A DNA stretch of 64,000 nt from Carallia brachiata. Taxonomy: Eukaryota; Streptophyta; Magnoliopsida; Malpighiales; Rhizophoraceae. Position 1 is the first letter of the stretch. Each line of letters starts with the position of its first letter. The stretch spans positions 1-64,000 of the forward strand of contig JADCRB010000088.1 in the NCBI GenBank assembly GCA_021464245.1, read 5' to 3'. Under the pieces are notes generated by a model. It was not told where the DNA came from and searched no databases. It saw only the letters and a list, made by a program, of their open reading frames with translations. Positions 37,864-49,694 of this stretch are shown piece after piece. Made by a program: the position numbers and the translations under genes.

Positions 37864-38376
37864 TAAAGGTATAAAAAAATGATTCAACCTGATAATTCGT
37901 TTGAATCTACTTAAAAAAATTGGGTTAGAAACTCGATTTTTTAATTAGAATTTAAAAGTAACCCAAACTCGAAAATGACTCGTAAATTGTGGGTTGGATC
38001 CGGGTCATCCGTTGGATTAAAAAAAAAGATAAAATAGTGAATTTTTTTTTTATTCTTTACCTTTAATGTATCTTTTTTAAGTATTAATTAATACCATTAT
38101 CGTAGAGTATAGAAATATATGACAAAAAAATTAAATTTAAAATTTTAATTCATTATAGAAATGAGTTTTAAATTTAATTGAAGTACTTTTTTTTAACGAA
38201 AAATAACTTTAAAAAATAATGGTTCATTCCGAATTCGACCCAAATTTGATCTGAATCCAACTCGAATCTGAAACGATCCAACTTGAATCCGAACTGAATG
38301 TAACGTGACTTAAAAGTAATCCAATTGAAAATGATCCGAACAAAAAACGACCCAACCCAACTTTTTGACACCTCTA
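37864..38376. mobile_element. hAT-type MITE, 513 bp
   Basis: Flanked by GAGTGAAA (37856-37863) and GAGTGAAG (38377-38384), an 8-bp target duplication with one change. The left end reads TAAAGGTATAAAAA and the right end, reverse-complemented, TAGAGGTGTCAAAAA. The right half contains repeated CGAATC/CCGAA/CGACCC words. An 8-bp duplication and a GGTGTCAA terminus fit non-autonomous hAT elements of plants. No coding capacity. Confidence 0.65.
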
Positions 38377-38389
38377 GAGTGAAGCCATA

Positions 38390-39837
38390 TACTGAAAAGA
38401 AAAGATGGGAGAGGGAAGCAAAAGCTCCTTGTTGAGCAAAATTATTTATTTCGACATCTTGAGCTCATCTAGACTGATTCATAGTTTCTCAAGATTGTTC
38501 ACTATTTCTTTCTTTGTTTGTTGAAAGTTCCTTTCAATGTCTTAGCTCTCTTTCAATATCTTCATCTTGTTTAATTCGGTGATTGGGTTTCTAGTAGGTC
38601 AGCACTCCAGTCTGACATTGCCTGCTGGCCGAAATCTACCAAGAGATATTCGTAAAGGTCTAGCGTGCTTGCTAATGTTTCTATGAGTTGTCCTCCGTCT
38701 GTCCCACTTTCAGTCTTAATGGTTTTGTAAAATGATCTCGCTGCTTTTGGTCTCCTCGAAGGTCAAACAAGACATTGAGCTGTAATCCCATAATGAGTTC
38801 GTGTTGAATAAAGTTTGTGATTGAATTGGAAACCTCAAAGCTTCAGGTCATCCTTCAATGTGGAAACTGAGTGTTGGATTGTGCTAGTTAATGGAGGAGA
38901 AGTAGGTGTTCATAATTCAATGGATAACAACTTTCTTGACCATTATGTGGTCATTGATACACCTCCCTTCTTTGGTGGTGCATTTTAAAGGACAAACTGT
39001 CATTGTAGGTATCATAAATGGTTAGGGTCCAATGCTGACTGTGGTGGTGGATTCTAGGCTACAAACAATTTCTTGAAGCTTTTGAGGATGTCCCATAAAT
39101 TGATATGGTCCAAGCCTAGCTGGGGTGGTGGATTCATGGGTCTGGCAATTTCGTAGGTCTTTCAAGGCCAATTCGATTGAGTCACCCCTGTTCTACAAAA
39201 TTTTGCCACACTCAGAAAATAACGAACAGTTTAATACTTCGAGGACAACAAACGATAAGAAAAAAGAACGTTTAAATCACCTTTTTTGACCTACTATTTC
39301 TATCTGTATTTTGAATTATAAACAATTTTTTTTGTTGAAATTGTTCTAAGACCAATTGTAATAGGAAAAAAAAAAGTAAATATTTATAATTCAAAGAAAG
39401 AGTTAAATGTTGTGGGTCAAAAAGTGAATCATGACAAATAAAATAAATTAATGAAGATTTTCAAGTCAATAGGTTTTTGGTGCTAAAATTGATACTAGAT
39501 TTCTTACATTTGGAAAATGAGAAGATTAGAAAAAAATAAAATTAGGAGATCTCTAATTGAAATAAAAAGTGATGGAATAAATTTAAGCAGTATAGAATTG
39601 GGAGATAAATAAAAACATTCAGAGAAACGACAATGTGGATACGTCCAATATTGCATTTCACTAAAGAAGCCATAATTGGGCTCATATCTGCTGAACGCAA
39701 GTTACCATTTGAGTTGAAATCATTAGGAACCGAGAAGATGATGACATTTTGTTATTGTCTATTTCCCGAGCAAGATCGTTCATTATCATGGTCAATTTCT
39801 AAAAACAAAAGGAGTAAAAGAGCAACGAAGATAACGT
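38390..39837. other. Intergenic, no gene recognised
   Basis: Around 38930-39160 there are two loosely similar segments (GGTGGTGGATTCTAGG and GGTGGTGGATTCATGG, each preceded by CCTAGC/TGCTGACTG contexts), suggesting an old local duplication or the edge of a decayed element. Nothing codes convincingly. Confidence 0.35.
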
Positions 39838-39845
39838 GTACAAAC

Positions 39846-40476
39846 CAATGATTTAAGAACCAGACCGGATCGGCCGGTTGAATCGAAAAAACTGAGAATC
39901 AGTCCGGTTCAAGCCTAAAAATAGAATTCGGACTGGACCGGAAAAAATCGGTCAAAAATCAAAAAAATCAGTCAAAAATTGAGAAAACTGGCAAAAAATC
40001 GGACCGGTTGAACCGATTCAATATAAACCAAAAATTTTAAATTATAATTTGACCCAAAACTTTATCTAAATTATAATTAAGACTCTAATTTTAACTAAAA
40101 ATTTTAATTTAGTCCTCAATTAATTAAAATTTTCAATTTAATCTTTAAAATTTAAAAATTAATATTTAATCACTATTTATAAATATTATTTTTTCAATTA
40201 ATTTTTATAAATTATATTTCATTAAATATACTAATTGTAATATCCTTAATGTATATAAATATTAATATAATTCTTAAAATACACTTTATTTTAAATATTT
40301 ATTATCATTCTTATATAATATAACATTTTAGATAATTATATAAGCTATATAAAAATTTAATTTTTATATATTTAATATTAAATACTGGTTTAACCGCAGT
40401 TTTACCGGTCGAACCGGTTGAACCTTAAATCTCTCAACTTTCTGATTCAATGACCGGTTCGGTTCTGACAACCTTG
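39846..40476. mobile_element. hAT-type MITE, 631 bp, CCGGTT-rich ends
   Basis: Flanked by a perfect 8-bp duplication GTACAAAC at 39838-39845 and 40477-40484. Inverted termini are CAATGATTTAAGAACC at the left and CAAGGTTGTCAGAACC at the right (reverse complement). Both arms are rich in CCGGTT and GACCGG words and the middle is A/T-rich. No coding capacity. Confidence 0.75.
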
Positions 40477-40489
40477 GTACAAACTACAA

Positions 40490-43148
40490 ATTAATAGATA
40501 AATCTTAAGTATCAAAGATATCATAAGATTGTATCAATTATAAGTTATATAGAATGAGATAGTCTACTAAATAACTGTTTATCACAATATTTTTTTAACA
40601 GGACTATAGAATGTCGTTTCTATTTTCTCGTTTAATTTAAAAAGATAAAAAAAGATGTCTGTAGGATGCATGCTCGGGACCTTGTGCATTGGAAATATCT
40701 TCATTGACGAATCCTAAGATATCAGTTGTAGTTGTTGTATGCCTTTTAGAATTCTGGGTATACATTTAAATGCACAACTTTGGACCACCAAATCATTAGT
40801 TGTCCTCAACACCAGCTGGTTAGGAGCCTTTTTTTTCATTCCATTCGATGCAAGTTGCAACTCGCACAGGCTCTCTTTTTCCCATCAATTCCATCAATGG
40901 CGGTGTCAAAATTAGACTGGAATGCGGCCCTTTTTTCAGAGGACCGGTCCCCTCCTCTTTAATTATTGCCTCTCCGGCCTCCCTTTGCACCCTCTCTTTC
41001 CCCTTTCATGCCAAACTAATTTTACCTACTATTTTTATGCTTCTTCATTTTCTTCTTCTTTATTGTTTATCGAACAATCACTGCATTTACATCAATTACA
41101 CCTAAATAAAACAGTGAAATTGATGATGTGGACAACCCCCTTTTAGCTGGCACCTAACCTACATCTTTTAAAAGGCCTTAGCAGGGAATTTTGTTTTCAC
41201 CTTTCATTTTCACTCTTTTTTTTTTCCTTTTTCTTTTTTGATATAATTATGTTCTTGATGGTGTGATTGCTATAAATAAATATATATAATTGCATACTGT
41301 CATCTTTCTCTTTTTTGGATATATTAATTCCACCCACATGATTGCTATAAATTGTATGTGTCATACGTAGTTACATATAAGAGTTGATTTGATTTGGTCA
41401 TATGCATCTGCTAAAGTTTGTTAATAATAATAGCACTATGTAACTAGAAAGGAAATGAAAGGAATGGCACTGATTGATAATTACGTTTACTGCATATGGG
41501 ATTTATAGGTCAATGATCAAAAGGTCAAAAGGCCAGCCGGGGCTACCACTGTTCAATTAGAGCCACATATCTACTGCAAATTAATCAATGGCTGCCACTA
41601 AAATTGATTAAGGTTATCTGCTGTTGGCCATCAATTAAGACAATCATGATGTACCAAATGTTTGTTGTTATTCTATATATGGTGACATATTACCTACTCC
41701 AAAGTCTAAAGAACGGTTCAAATCTCCAACTGGATTCAATTTGTCTCAACATTATATCGTTTTCATTTTCCACAACAGTCCTCGCATCCATACTACTTGT
41801 TGATGCGGAAGCCAGCTGGTTCACACCCTGGCAAATTGCACCAAGAAGAGAAATTACTAAGTATAACATTAAGAATTTTATTACATAACTGAAATTTAAA
41901 TAATATTATAATAATCACGTAATTCATTAAACATATATTTTTTTTTGAATTTAATTATTTAAAGATTTATATTACTTTAGTGTTATTTTAATATTACCTA
42001 AAAAGTGCTACGTAATATTTTTCCGAGATTAATCAAAATTTGATTCCTTAAATCAATAAATGTTTCCTGAATTATTACACATATGCATGCTGTCGCTTAT
42101 ATTTCAATTTAACTGAAGAGCATGAGAAAGAACAGGGAAGTCATGATTGCCATTAGAATTGGATATTGTATTGCTTGAGCCCCCGAACGCAAGTCTCTCA
42201 ACAATGTGAATAAACCTTCTAGCTAAATGAAAGCAATAGAAAAGGAAAGTCAATAGCATACAGATGTGAAATGGCCAAACACTCATTGGAAATGGGGTTT
42301 GCTTCAACTTCAAGACAATAAGTGGGATTTGCATTTAATGTATACATGTGTGTGCAACCATTTCAAGAATGTCGTTTTGACATTCGTGCTAAATCTCGCA
42401 AGATCAAAGGAATTGTTGGGTACGACGACTTGGAATCTATAAATTTGTATAATTTCATGGAGTAAATGAGTTTTGAAATGAAAATTTTCTTACCCAAATT
42501 ATTGAAATTAAGAAATTCCCTTGTTGGATTGAGCTAAACTAAATTTTTAGATATTGGAAACAAAGTTATAAATATATCCTTACAATATAATTAACAATAA
42601 GCTAATTTATCAAAATATCTCGGCGAAATAATGTTTCAAAACCCACATGAGAGTTTCAATCCTCTCAAAGTAAGATAATTCAATTATCTTTAAAGTAATC
42701 AAAATGTATTCTTCTTTCCTTTATTGACACATGCTAAACAGTTAAATTTTTCGTTTGTTAAAACATTTTTTAACCCAAATTTCCAGCAATCAACAGCAAG
42801 TTATCAAAACTTTTCGATTGTGCCACATGGTCTCTTACTTCCCCTTCATTCAATGAAACAATGGTTTTAACTTGTGACTTTTAACCGTACGAGGCAAAAT
42901 TTTTTTTTTACATCGAAATTGATGTGATACATATGTTCGAGGTAAAAGCATCGCATTGAGCTTTGTTTTGCTCCTTTTTTTCGAAACATAAAAACAAATG
43001 TTCTCTCGGAAACAGTAGGATCCTGCGCAGGTCTTTTTTTCAAAAAAAAAGAAAAAGAAAAAGAAAAAGAAAAAAAATTATTAAAAACTACAAATCTGTT
43101 TTCTTTTTCTTTTCTCTTTATTTCTATGTAAAAAATTGATTCTTTTAA
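40490..43148. other. Intergenic, no gene recognised
   Basis: The plus-strand open frames between 40780 and 41146 overlap in different frames and have no domain. 41400-42350 includes single-copy-looking sequence with no recognisable product. 43039-43076 is an AAAAAG-type simple repeat. Confidence 0.4.
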
Positions 43149-43433
43149 GGCCATGTTTGGAGTGCTTTCTCTTGTAGGAGGAAAAAAAAAGTACAATTAT
43201 TATTTTTCACTTTTCTTTCTATTTTTTTTCCTCAACTTTTTATTTATTTAAATAACTTATTTTCTTCACTACTTTTTTTCTCACAAATTATTATTTATTT
43301 TTCTTTTTTTTATACTTTATTTCTCTCAACTTTCTTCACTTTTTCAAACAATTTATTTTCTTCATTATAATTTTTTTCTTTGCTCACTTTTTTTTTTCAG
43401 TTTTCCCAGCACTCCAAACACACAGAATCTTTT
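43149..43433. mobile_element. Third copy of the purine-rich MITE family, opposite orientation
   Basis: The left end GTTTGGAGTGCTTTCTCTTG and right end CAGCACTCCAAACACAC are inverted complements. The interior read on the minus strand carries the family words (AATAATTTGTGAGAAAAAAAG, AATTGTTTGAAAAAGTGAAG) seen at 21.9 and 12.1 kb. Confidence 0.6.
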
Positions 43434-43470
43434 TTTTTTCATATTTCCCCAACACTCCAAAAACACACAT

Positions 43471-43766
43471 AGTCTGGCGGCTCAACTTCCAACAAAGTTT
43501 TTTAAAATTGGAAAAGGAGAGGGAAAATAGTGCTCCCCACTTAGAAACTACTCGTTTCTTTTATGAATAAATTGTAGTCTCGCGGCTCAACTTCCATCAA
43601 AGTTTTTTAAAAATGGAAAAGGAGAGGGAAAATAGTGCTCCCCACTTAGAAAATACTCGTTTCTTTTACGAATAAATTGTAGTCTCGCAGTTCAACTTCC
43701 ATCAAAGTTTTTAAAAATGGAAAAGGAGAGGGAAAATAGCGCTCCCCACTTAGAAACTACTCGTTT
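43471..43766. repeat. Three tandem copies of a 105-bp unit
   Basis: Units begin at 43471, 43576 and 43681, each AGTCTSGCRGYTCAACTTCC followed by a shared GGAAAAGGAGAGGGAAAATA and CTCCCCACTTAGAAA. The copies differ at only a few positions, so the expansion is fairly recent. Confidence 0.9.
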
Positions 43767-43771
43767 AAAAT

Positions 43772-43872
43772 GTCCAGTGACCGATGCCCATTTCACATTA
43801 TGCCCGATGGATCTTTTTTACTGTTAAAAAAAAAAAAAAAGTCCAGTGACTGATGCCCATTTCACATTATGC
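43772..43872. repeat. Direct repeat of a 32-bp unit, 69-bp period
   Basis: GTCCAGTGACCGATGCCCAT plus TTCACATTATGC at 43772 is repeated at 43841 with a single change. The unique stretch between includes a 16-base A run. It follows directly on the 105-bp tandem array. Confidence 0.85.
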
Positions 43873-43879
43873 ACAGCTT

Positions 43880-44595
43880 GTTTGAAAATGACGCGAGCAC
43901 CCACCCCCATGAATGAATAGTGTATAATATTTTAATATTGATATATAAGACATTGGACCGGAAAAAAAGACAATGACATAAGACTACATAAAAATAATCT
44001 TGAGGCCAATAAAAATTTCGCTGAGCATGAACATCTAGCTTAGTTACACAAGTGCAATGTATGTCTTTCATGAAAAAAAAATTACAATTCTAACATTTCT
44101 CTCTCCATTTATTTTAAATGCTTTCGCAGAAAAGATAAGAGATATAAATTTAGACAAGTTTTCATAATTGTGAAATTACATTATATATTTTTCATTAAGA
44201 ATTTTGGGATATCGAATTTTTTATCAAAACAATTTCTAAAATGGTCCTAATTCAAGAAGTTTGGTCTTCTAATCATTAGTATTGTACAATATCTTCGATA
44301 AATTTTCGCAACAAATGCATATAATTGGATCCGAGCTGAGCCAAAAACAGCCAAATAATTTCAATTAAGGCGGGAAAACCAGACATTTTGTATACAAAAC
44401 TAGTATACGAAAATTATTACACATCATAATAATATCATTAACTGCCTTAACCAAATATGCATATTTGGTAAACCCAACGACGAGACCCATCCAAAACCCA
44501 AAATTCACAAGTTAAAAATAAATATAAAAAAGAAAAAAACAGAGTTATAAACCCAAAATTACACCAAGAACAAGAAAAAGAAAGAGCAAGGAATA
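43880..44595. other. Downstream flank of the EXL3-like gene
   Basis: AT-rich, with the probable 3' UTR of the minus-strand EXL3-like gene at its right end. No other gene is seen. Confidence 0.4.
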
Positions 44596-45624
44596 CTACT
44601 GATCAAGTGCATTGGGGCCAGTACAGTAACTGACCACATGATTCCACACCCACTGAACCAAGTACCGCCTTCTGATACCATTCATATTATACGTGGCACC
44701 ATCGTGATCCTCCAATAGCTGCCCCGTGTAGGACCCACCACCTCCAGTCCCATATATCCCCTCACACAAATCGGCTATCTCCACCGGGAAACTGGGGTCC
44801 TGCCCGGCGTACCAAGCGTTCACCAACGGGTTAGTTGCCAGCTCAGCAACCTCGTGGCCAATCACGCTGATCATTCCATCCACCCCTACGTCACCGTTCG
44901 GTGACTTTAGCGGCTTCAGTCCAGGCATGTATGCCGGTACGGCAAACGGATAAGCGCAAATGCCCGGACACTGCTTCGCACTATTCCCCACCCACGCGTA
45001 CGGCAGCGTGAAGCCAACAATCGACGGGAATGTGAAATAGTGGAACCCACATACCTGGCCGCAAAAATCCTGGACGTACACGTCGGCAGATGTGAGCAAC
45101 AGATATAGTCCGCTTTTGGGATTTATCGGCAACGGCTTCGATTTCGCCGTGACCGCACTTTTTATCACAGACTGTATCGATAACCGCGTGAGCGATTTTC
45201 CGTGGGAGTAAAACCGGTCGTTTTTCTCCTTCCCTAGCCGAACCGTACGGGAGATGTTCGAGCCGGTCTGGTCCGTGTACAGCTGTACGGTCTTCCACCA
45301 TCCGGAGACCGCCGGCCGCTTAGCATCAGCGGCTGAGATTGCGTTGATGAACTCGCGGATGATCTTCTTCTGTGATCTTTCCCAGACGCCGTACCAGATT
45401 GTGTGGACGGTGATGTTCTCGGTGAGGACTGGGCCCATGTGGTAACGCAAATGGACGAACTCGGATGAGCCCTCGAATTTCTTGGACCCAGCGTAAAGGA
45501 GATCAGAGGAGTTGGTTTGTAGGTGGGGCCATGGGCGCCAGGCGGAGATGGGAAAGATGACGAAGCAGAGTAGGGTAACTACGGTGAGGATAAGCCGCAC
45601 CGGAACCGGTGGCAACGGGCTCAT
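44596..45624 (-). CDS. EXL3: EXORDIUM-like extracellular protein, EXL3-like
   Basis: Intronless 342-residue protein. The ATG at 45624 is chosen because the ten extra upstream codons lack an ATG start. Residues 1 to about 31 form a signal peptide with the hydrophobic core LILTVVTLLCFVIFPIS. The remainder is the PHI-1/EXORDIUM domain: VLTENITVHTIWYGVWE, GWWKTVQLYTDQTG, LYLLLTSADVYVQDFCGQVC, FPSIVGFTLPYAWVGNSAKQ, CPGICAYPFAVPAYMPG, a histidine-containing SVIGHEVAELATNPLVNAWY and a Cys near the end (VVSYC). EXORDIUM proteins are apoplastic and linked to brassinosteroid-dependent growth and carbon status. The frame is intact, unlike its broken neighbours. In Arabidopsis EXL3 (At5g51550) lies next to LPA2 and the peptidase gene, as here. 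Confidence 0.9.
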   Translation of the reverse strand: MSPLPPVPVRLILTVVTLLCFVIFPISAWRPWPHLQTNSSDLLYAGSKKFEGSSEFVHLRYHMGPVLTENITVHTIWYGVWERSQKKIIREFINAISAADAKRPAVSGWWKTVQLYTDQTGSNISRTVRLGKEKNDRFYSHGKSLTRLSIQSVIKSAVTAKSKPLPINPKSGLYLLLTSADVYVQDFCGQVCGFHYFTFPSIVGFTLPYAWVGNSAKQCPGICAYPFAVPAYMPGLKPLKSPNGDVGVDGMISVIGHEVAELATNPLVNAWYAGQDPSFPVEIADLCEGIYGTGGGGSYTGQLLEDHDGATYNMNGIRRRYLVQWVWNHVVSYCTGPNALDQ

Positions 45625-45684
45625 TGTAGCAAAAGCAAAAGACTGAAACAATTCTCAGGGCATCTGGGGTTTCAAAGTAGGAGT

Positions 45685-45700
45685 ATATATATATATACAT
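45685..45700 (-). promoter_or_regulatory. TATA region of the EXL3-like gene
   Basis: The minus strand carries a TATATATATATAT run about 60-75 bp upstream of the start codon at 45624. Position fits a TATA box with a short 5' UTR, although simple (AT)n repeats can mimic this. Confidence 0.45.
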
Positions 45701-45759
45701 GTGCAGAGAACACAGGGAGAAAAAGGATCGAAAAATGTGAACTGGGGCAAAATTGAAAC

Positions 45760-48700
45760 TTTAAAATAAGTAGAATTAGATTATACTAATCCGTTTAATA
45801 AAATAAGTAAAAGAAATATAATTAATTTAATAATATTTATTTATTTATTTAATTTTTTATTTTTTTAAATTTAATATATTTTATATTATTCAACGGTTTT
45901 TTTTTATATAACATTTAACAATTTAAATTATTACGTACTAAATACATTATCGGTGCATGTTCAGAAATTTTTTTCTTTTGAAATAAAAATGGCATTGATT
46001 TGCGGGTAATGGAAGACAGATGGATTAAATAAAGTGAAAGGAGAGAAGGCTGAAGAAGTGGGGCCGACATGTCAGAGGTAGACGGCAGGGGTATCAGCAT
46101 CATCATGCTGGTAGTCGTCGTCATCTGATTTGATTTGATTTAAGCTTCGCTTTTTGTTTCTAATTGGGTCGTAAGATATAAGTTTCGAGGCTATTTTCGG
46201 AATAGGAAAAAAATTATTAAATTTAGTTTTAATAAATCAAAGAAAGTTAACTAATCAAAATTTTTTATTTTAATTTATAACTCGTTAAATTACACTCGAG
46301 ACTCTTTAAAAATATTTCTGCCCTTCGTTTGCTGATTTTTTCAATTAAAAAAACTAATATGTTTACTTTGATTATGAATAATATATTTGAATTCAAAGCT
46401 TTACATTTGAAAATTTTATGAATTTTTCATATTTATTCTAAAATTTTCTGGGGTCCACTGCAGGGTAATCACTGATTTATTTGTGTTTTACTTATTATTT
46501 GTATCGAATCCATTTTTCAGAGATATTTTCATATAATTTTTTAAAATAAATTTTATTTTAGTCATTAATTTTTTAAAATTTTTTTAATTTAATTTTTTTT
46601 TCTTTTTTTACTTTAATTTTATAACTATGATTTTAATTCTTATTAAGTTCTAATTTAGACAAAATTATATTAAAATGTTAACAAACATACGTGCCTCAAT
46701 AAGATATACAAATATAATTTAAAAAAAGGAATTTTACTATTAAAAATAGAAAAATATTTTTTTAGATATACTCTTAAACAAAAAAATACATTATTATAAG
46801 AGTATTCTACTTTTTTTTTTACAGTGCACTTCATTTTTTTCACGTTTTGAATTAATTCTGTCCAAGTTAGCACTTAATTAAAATCAAAACCATACTTATA
46901 GGACTAAAGTGAAATAAAAAGTGGTATAATACTAGATTGAAAAAATCTTAAAAGATTTAGATCTAAAATAAGAGTTATCCCATTTTTTTTTCCCAATTCC
47001 AAAAATTCTAAGTGAACCATGATAAATCTCATCTTACTCTCACTGTATTATAAAAGGGGGGAAAAAAATTTTCATTCATTTCAATATCCATTTCATGTTC
47101 AAATGCCAGTAAAGTCATTCTTTAACATAAGAAGAAAAAACAGTCAAATCTAAAAATTATCGTCTAACAAATGCGACCCTTAACATTAGTAGCAAGTTTA
47201 AGCTCCGAAAAAAACATTGGTAGCAAGTTTAGCGAAAACTTTTGTTTAAAATTGCCTTCCCACAGTATAATAGGAAATAATTCTCTGCATTGAAGAGATT
47301 TTCTTTTTTTTTTTGGGTACATATTAAGAATTAAAAAAATAAATAATAAATTAATAATAAACAAAGACAGTTCCATGACTGTCTTCATCAAGTATTGGCT
47401 ACAAAGGCGGAGGAAAATGTACTTGCAACTCCTCACAATTAAGAAGTTGAGTACTTATTTTGACAAGAAAGTCAATAAAAAAATATATTATATAATTTAA
47501 TTATAAATAATAATAAAATAAATATATAATTCATTCAATGACGTCGAATAATTTATTTATTTTTTATTTTTTTTCATTAATCAATGTTTATTGTATTGTA
47601 AAAATATATGGTTATATTAATTATGTCTAATTATTTAAATCTTTCTTGTTTCTTGATGATTTTCTATCTTTTTTTTGACCTTTTTAAGTAAAAGACAATG
47701 GACGAAAATTCAAACGTCCATTGTGGCTGTGGGCCAATGGATATTTACGCAAAGGGCAAGATGCGCAGTCAAGCAGCAGGAAATAGAATGGCTCCTTATG
47801 GACTAAATCGCGGTTAAATCCTATCATACCCTTTATATTATGTTATTCGTGGATCGGATTGGCTAGTTATCGGCATAATTTTTCAAATTAACGAAAATAT
47901 CATTTTCTCGTCCTATTGTAGAAATGGATTATAGTTGCAAGTGGTGGTGACAAGAGATTGCGAGACTGTGACCTCAGTCCTGTCCTCTTATTTCCGGACA
48001 ACCCTTCAAATAAGGGCATTCTAATGCCACTTTCCCATTATAAATTTTCAATTAAATCCTTTATCTCCTCTGCTATGTCTGTTTTAACCATCGTATATTC
48101 CTTCACGAGCAGCAATACAACTGCATTTATTTCATTTATTAGGTAATAATAAAATATAAATATTAATTACTTAAAATAGTAATTTAATAATAATTTAGTA
48201 TATTTTTTTATAATAATCTAAGTTTTAATTCCTGTGCTGTAGTCAATCCCAAATAAATAAGATTATATTGAAATGCAATTATAAGTTTACGACTCGTTAA
48301 CACTATAATTAAACTCATAAAAACTTATTAGTCCAAATAGTGCTCTAATAATAGGTCTGTCTCTTTGAAGTAGTTGGATGAGATATAACAAACGAGAGTT
48401 ACTCTGATTTCGATTTATAAATTTAATAACTGATATATCTATAATAACTTTTTTTTCTCCTTAAAAACTAAAAATATTTATTAATTTAATTATATTTAAT
48501 AATTTATTTATTTATTTATTTTAATTCAACGATCTATTATCTAATTTACTTTAAACTTTTTTTAAGCTTTTTTAAGCTTTAAAATTACAAACATGGTTTT
48601 TTCTCCTTTGGAGGCTTTTGCAAGGGTAAAATGGGATGACGGTTCGTTTGGCTCGAGGCCTTGACCCACATGGCATCATTTCGCAAAATTCAAAGGGAAA

Positions 48701-49300
48701 AGTTAATTTTATTTGAGAGCATGGAAGGAAAGGAGCACAATTCATTTGGGTTACTATTCTAGTTTTAGTACTTTTGGTTTGATTGGTCATGAAATTCTTA
48801 ACGCGTTATGCAGAACAAATTATTATTTGTTTGATAGGTTTCGTTTCTCTTCATTTGACGTATGTGCTCAATGGTTAATTCAATCAGAAATATATTACTT
48901 ATCTTCATAAAAATATTAATGGTGTTGTCTTACCACATATTATGTTAGTGTAACTTAAATTTTTATTTTTCACAAGATAAAAAAAGTTTGTATGTATTAC
49001 TTATCTTCGTACCTGTAGAAGATAAGTAAACACTAAAATCCCTAATGGTTGCTGATTGGCTATATAACTCGTTTTTTGGTACAGCAAGAATAAACAAAAT
49101 CTTGGAATCAAGACAGACCTTATTTATGGATAAAAAAAGAAAACAGAAAAAAACAAAAGTGAAGTAGGAAACTGAGGAAACTTTTTGCTGTTCGTTGGAA
49201 CGAATTTTCAGGAGTGAGAACACTTAGTTGAATTATAGCTTGTAGGCCCCATGTAAAATGAAGAATTATTTTTCACAGGCTTGTTCAATATGTAAACTAG
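45760..49300. other. AT-rich intergenic, no gene recognised
   Basis: Mostly A/T low-complexity DNA with short chance open frames. No recognisable protein domain, RNA gene or clean repeat boundary was found. Confidence 0.45.
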
Positions 49301-49312
49301 ATTAGATTAAAG

Positions 49313-49590
49313 GTGTGTTTGTTTCTTATAAAATATTTTATAAGAAAAAATTTTACAGGTTTTTTAGCGTTTGTTTTTTAAAAAATATTTTATATAGGCA
49401 AAAGTTAAGAAAAATTTTCAAATTTTTATGTAAAATAACTTCTCATTTTGCAGAGCTGAAGTTATTTTCAGGGAAAACACGAACTGTACTATAAGTAAAT
49501 GATAAAAGAAAATCATTATTTTCACTGTAAATATTTTTTCTTATAAATATTTTACAAATATAAGTTATTTTATAGCAAATAAATGGATCT
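49313..49590. mobile_element. Possible A/T-rich MITE
   Basis: The left end GGTGTGTTTGTTTCTTATAAAATATTTTATAAG has a partial complement at the right (ATAAGTTATTTTATAGCAAATAAATGGATC). The interior has several TATAAATATTTTACA-like words. The terminus resembles a string at 26.9 kb. No target duplication was identified. Confidence 0.4.
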
Positions 49591-49694
49591 TAATTATTTC
49601 TCGCTCTTTTTTTTTTTTGTTTTTTGGGAAAACTTGAGGGCAATGTCCGTATGAAGAGGATGAGTGATGGGAGCAATAGGAGTAGAATTCGTAC

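Noticed and set aside
43471..43766. CRISPR-like array
   Set aside because: Units are contiguous 105-bp tandem copies without spacers, in a plant nuclear genome.
44981..45301. 106-codon minus-strand ORF in another frame of the EXL3-like gene
   Set aside because: Shadow frame; the EXORDIUM frame has full-length homology.
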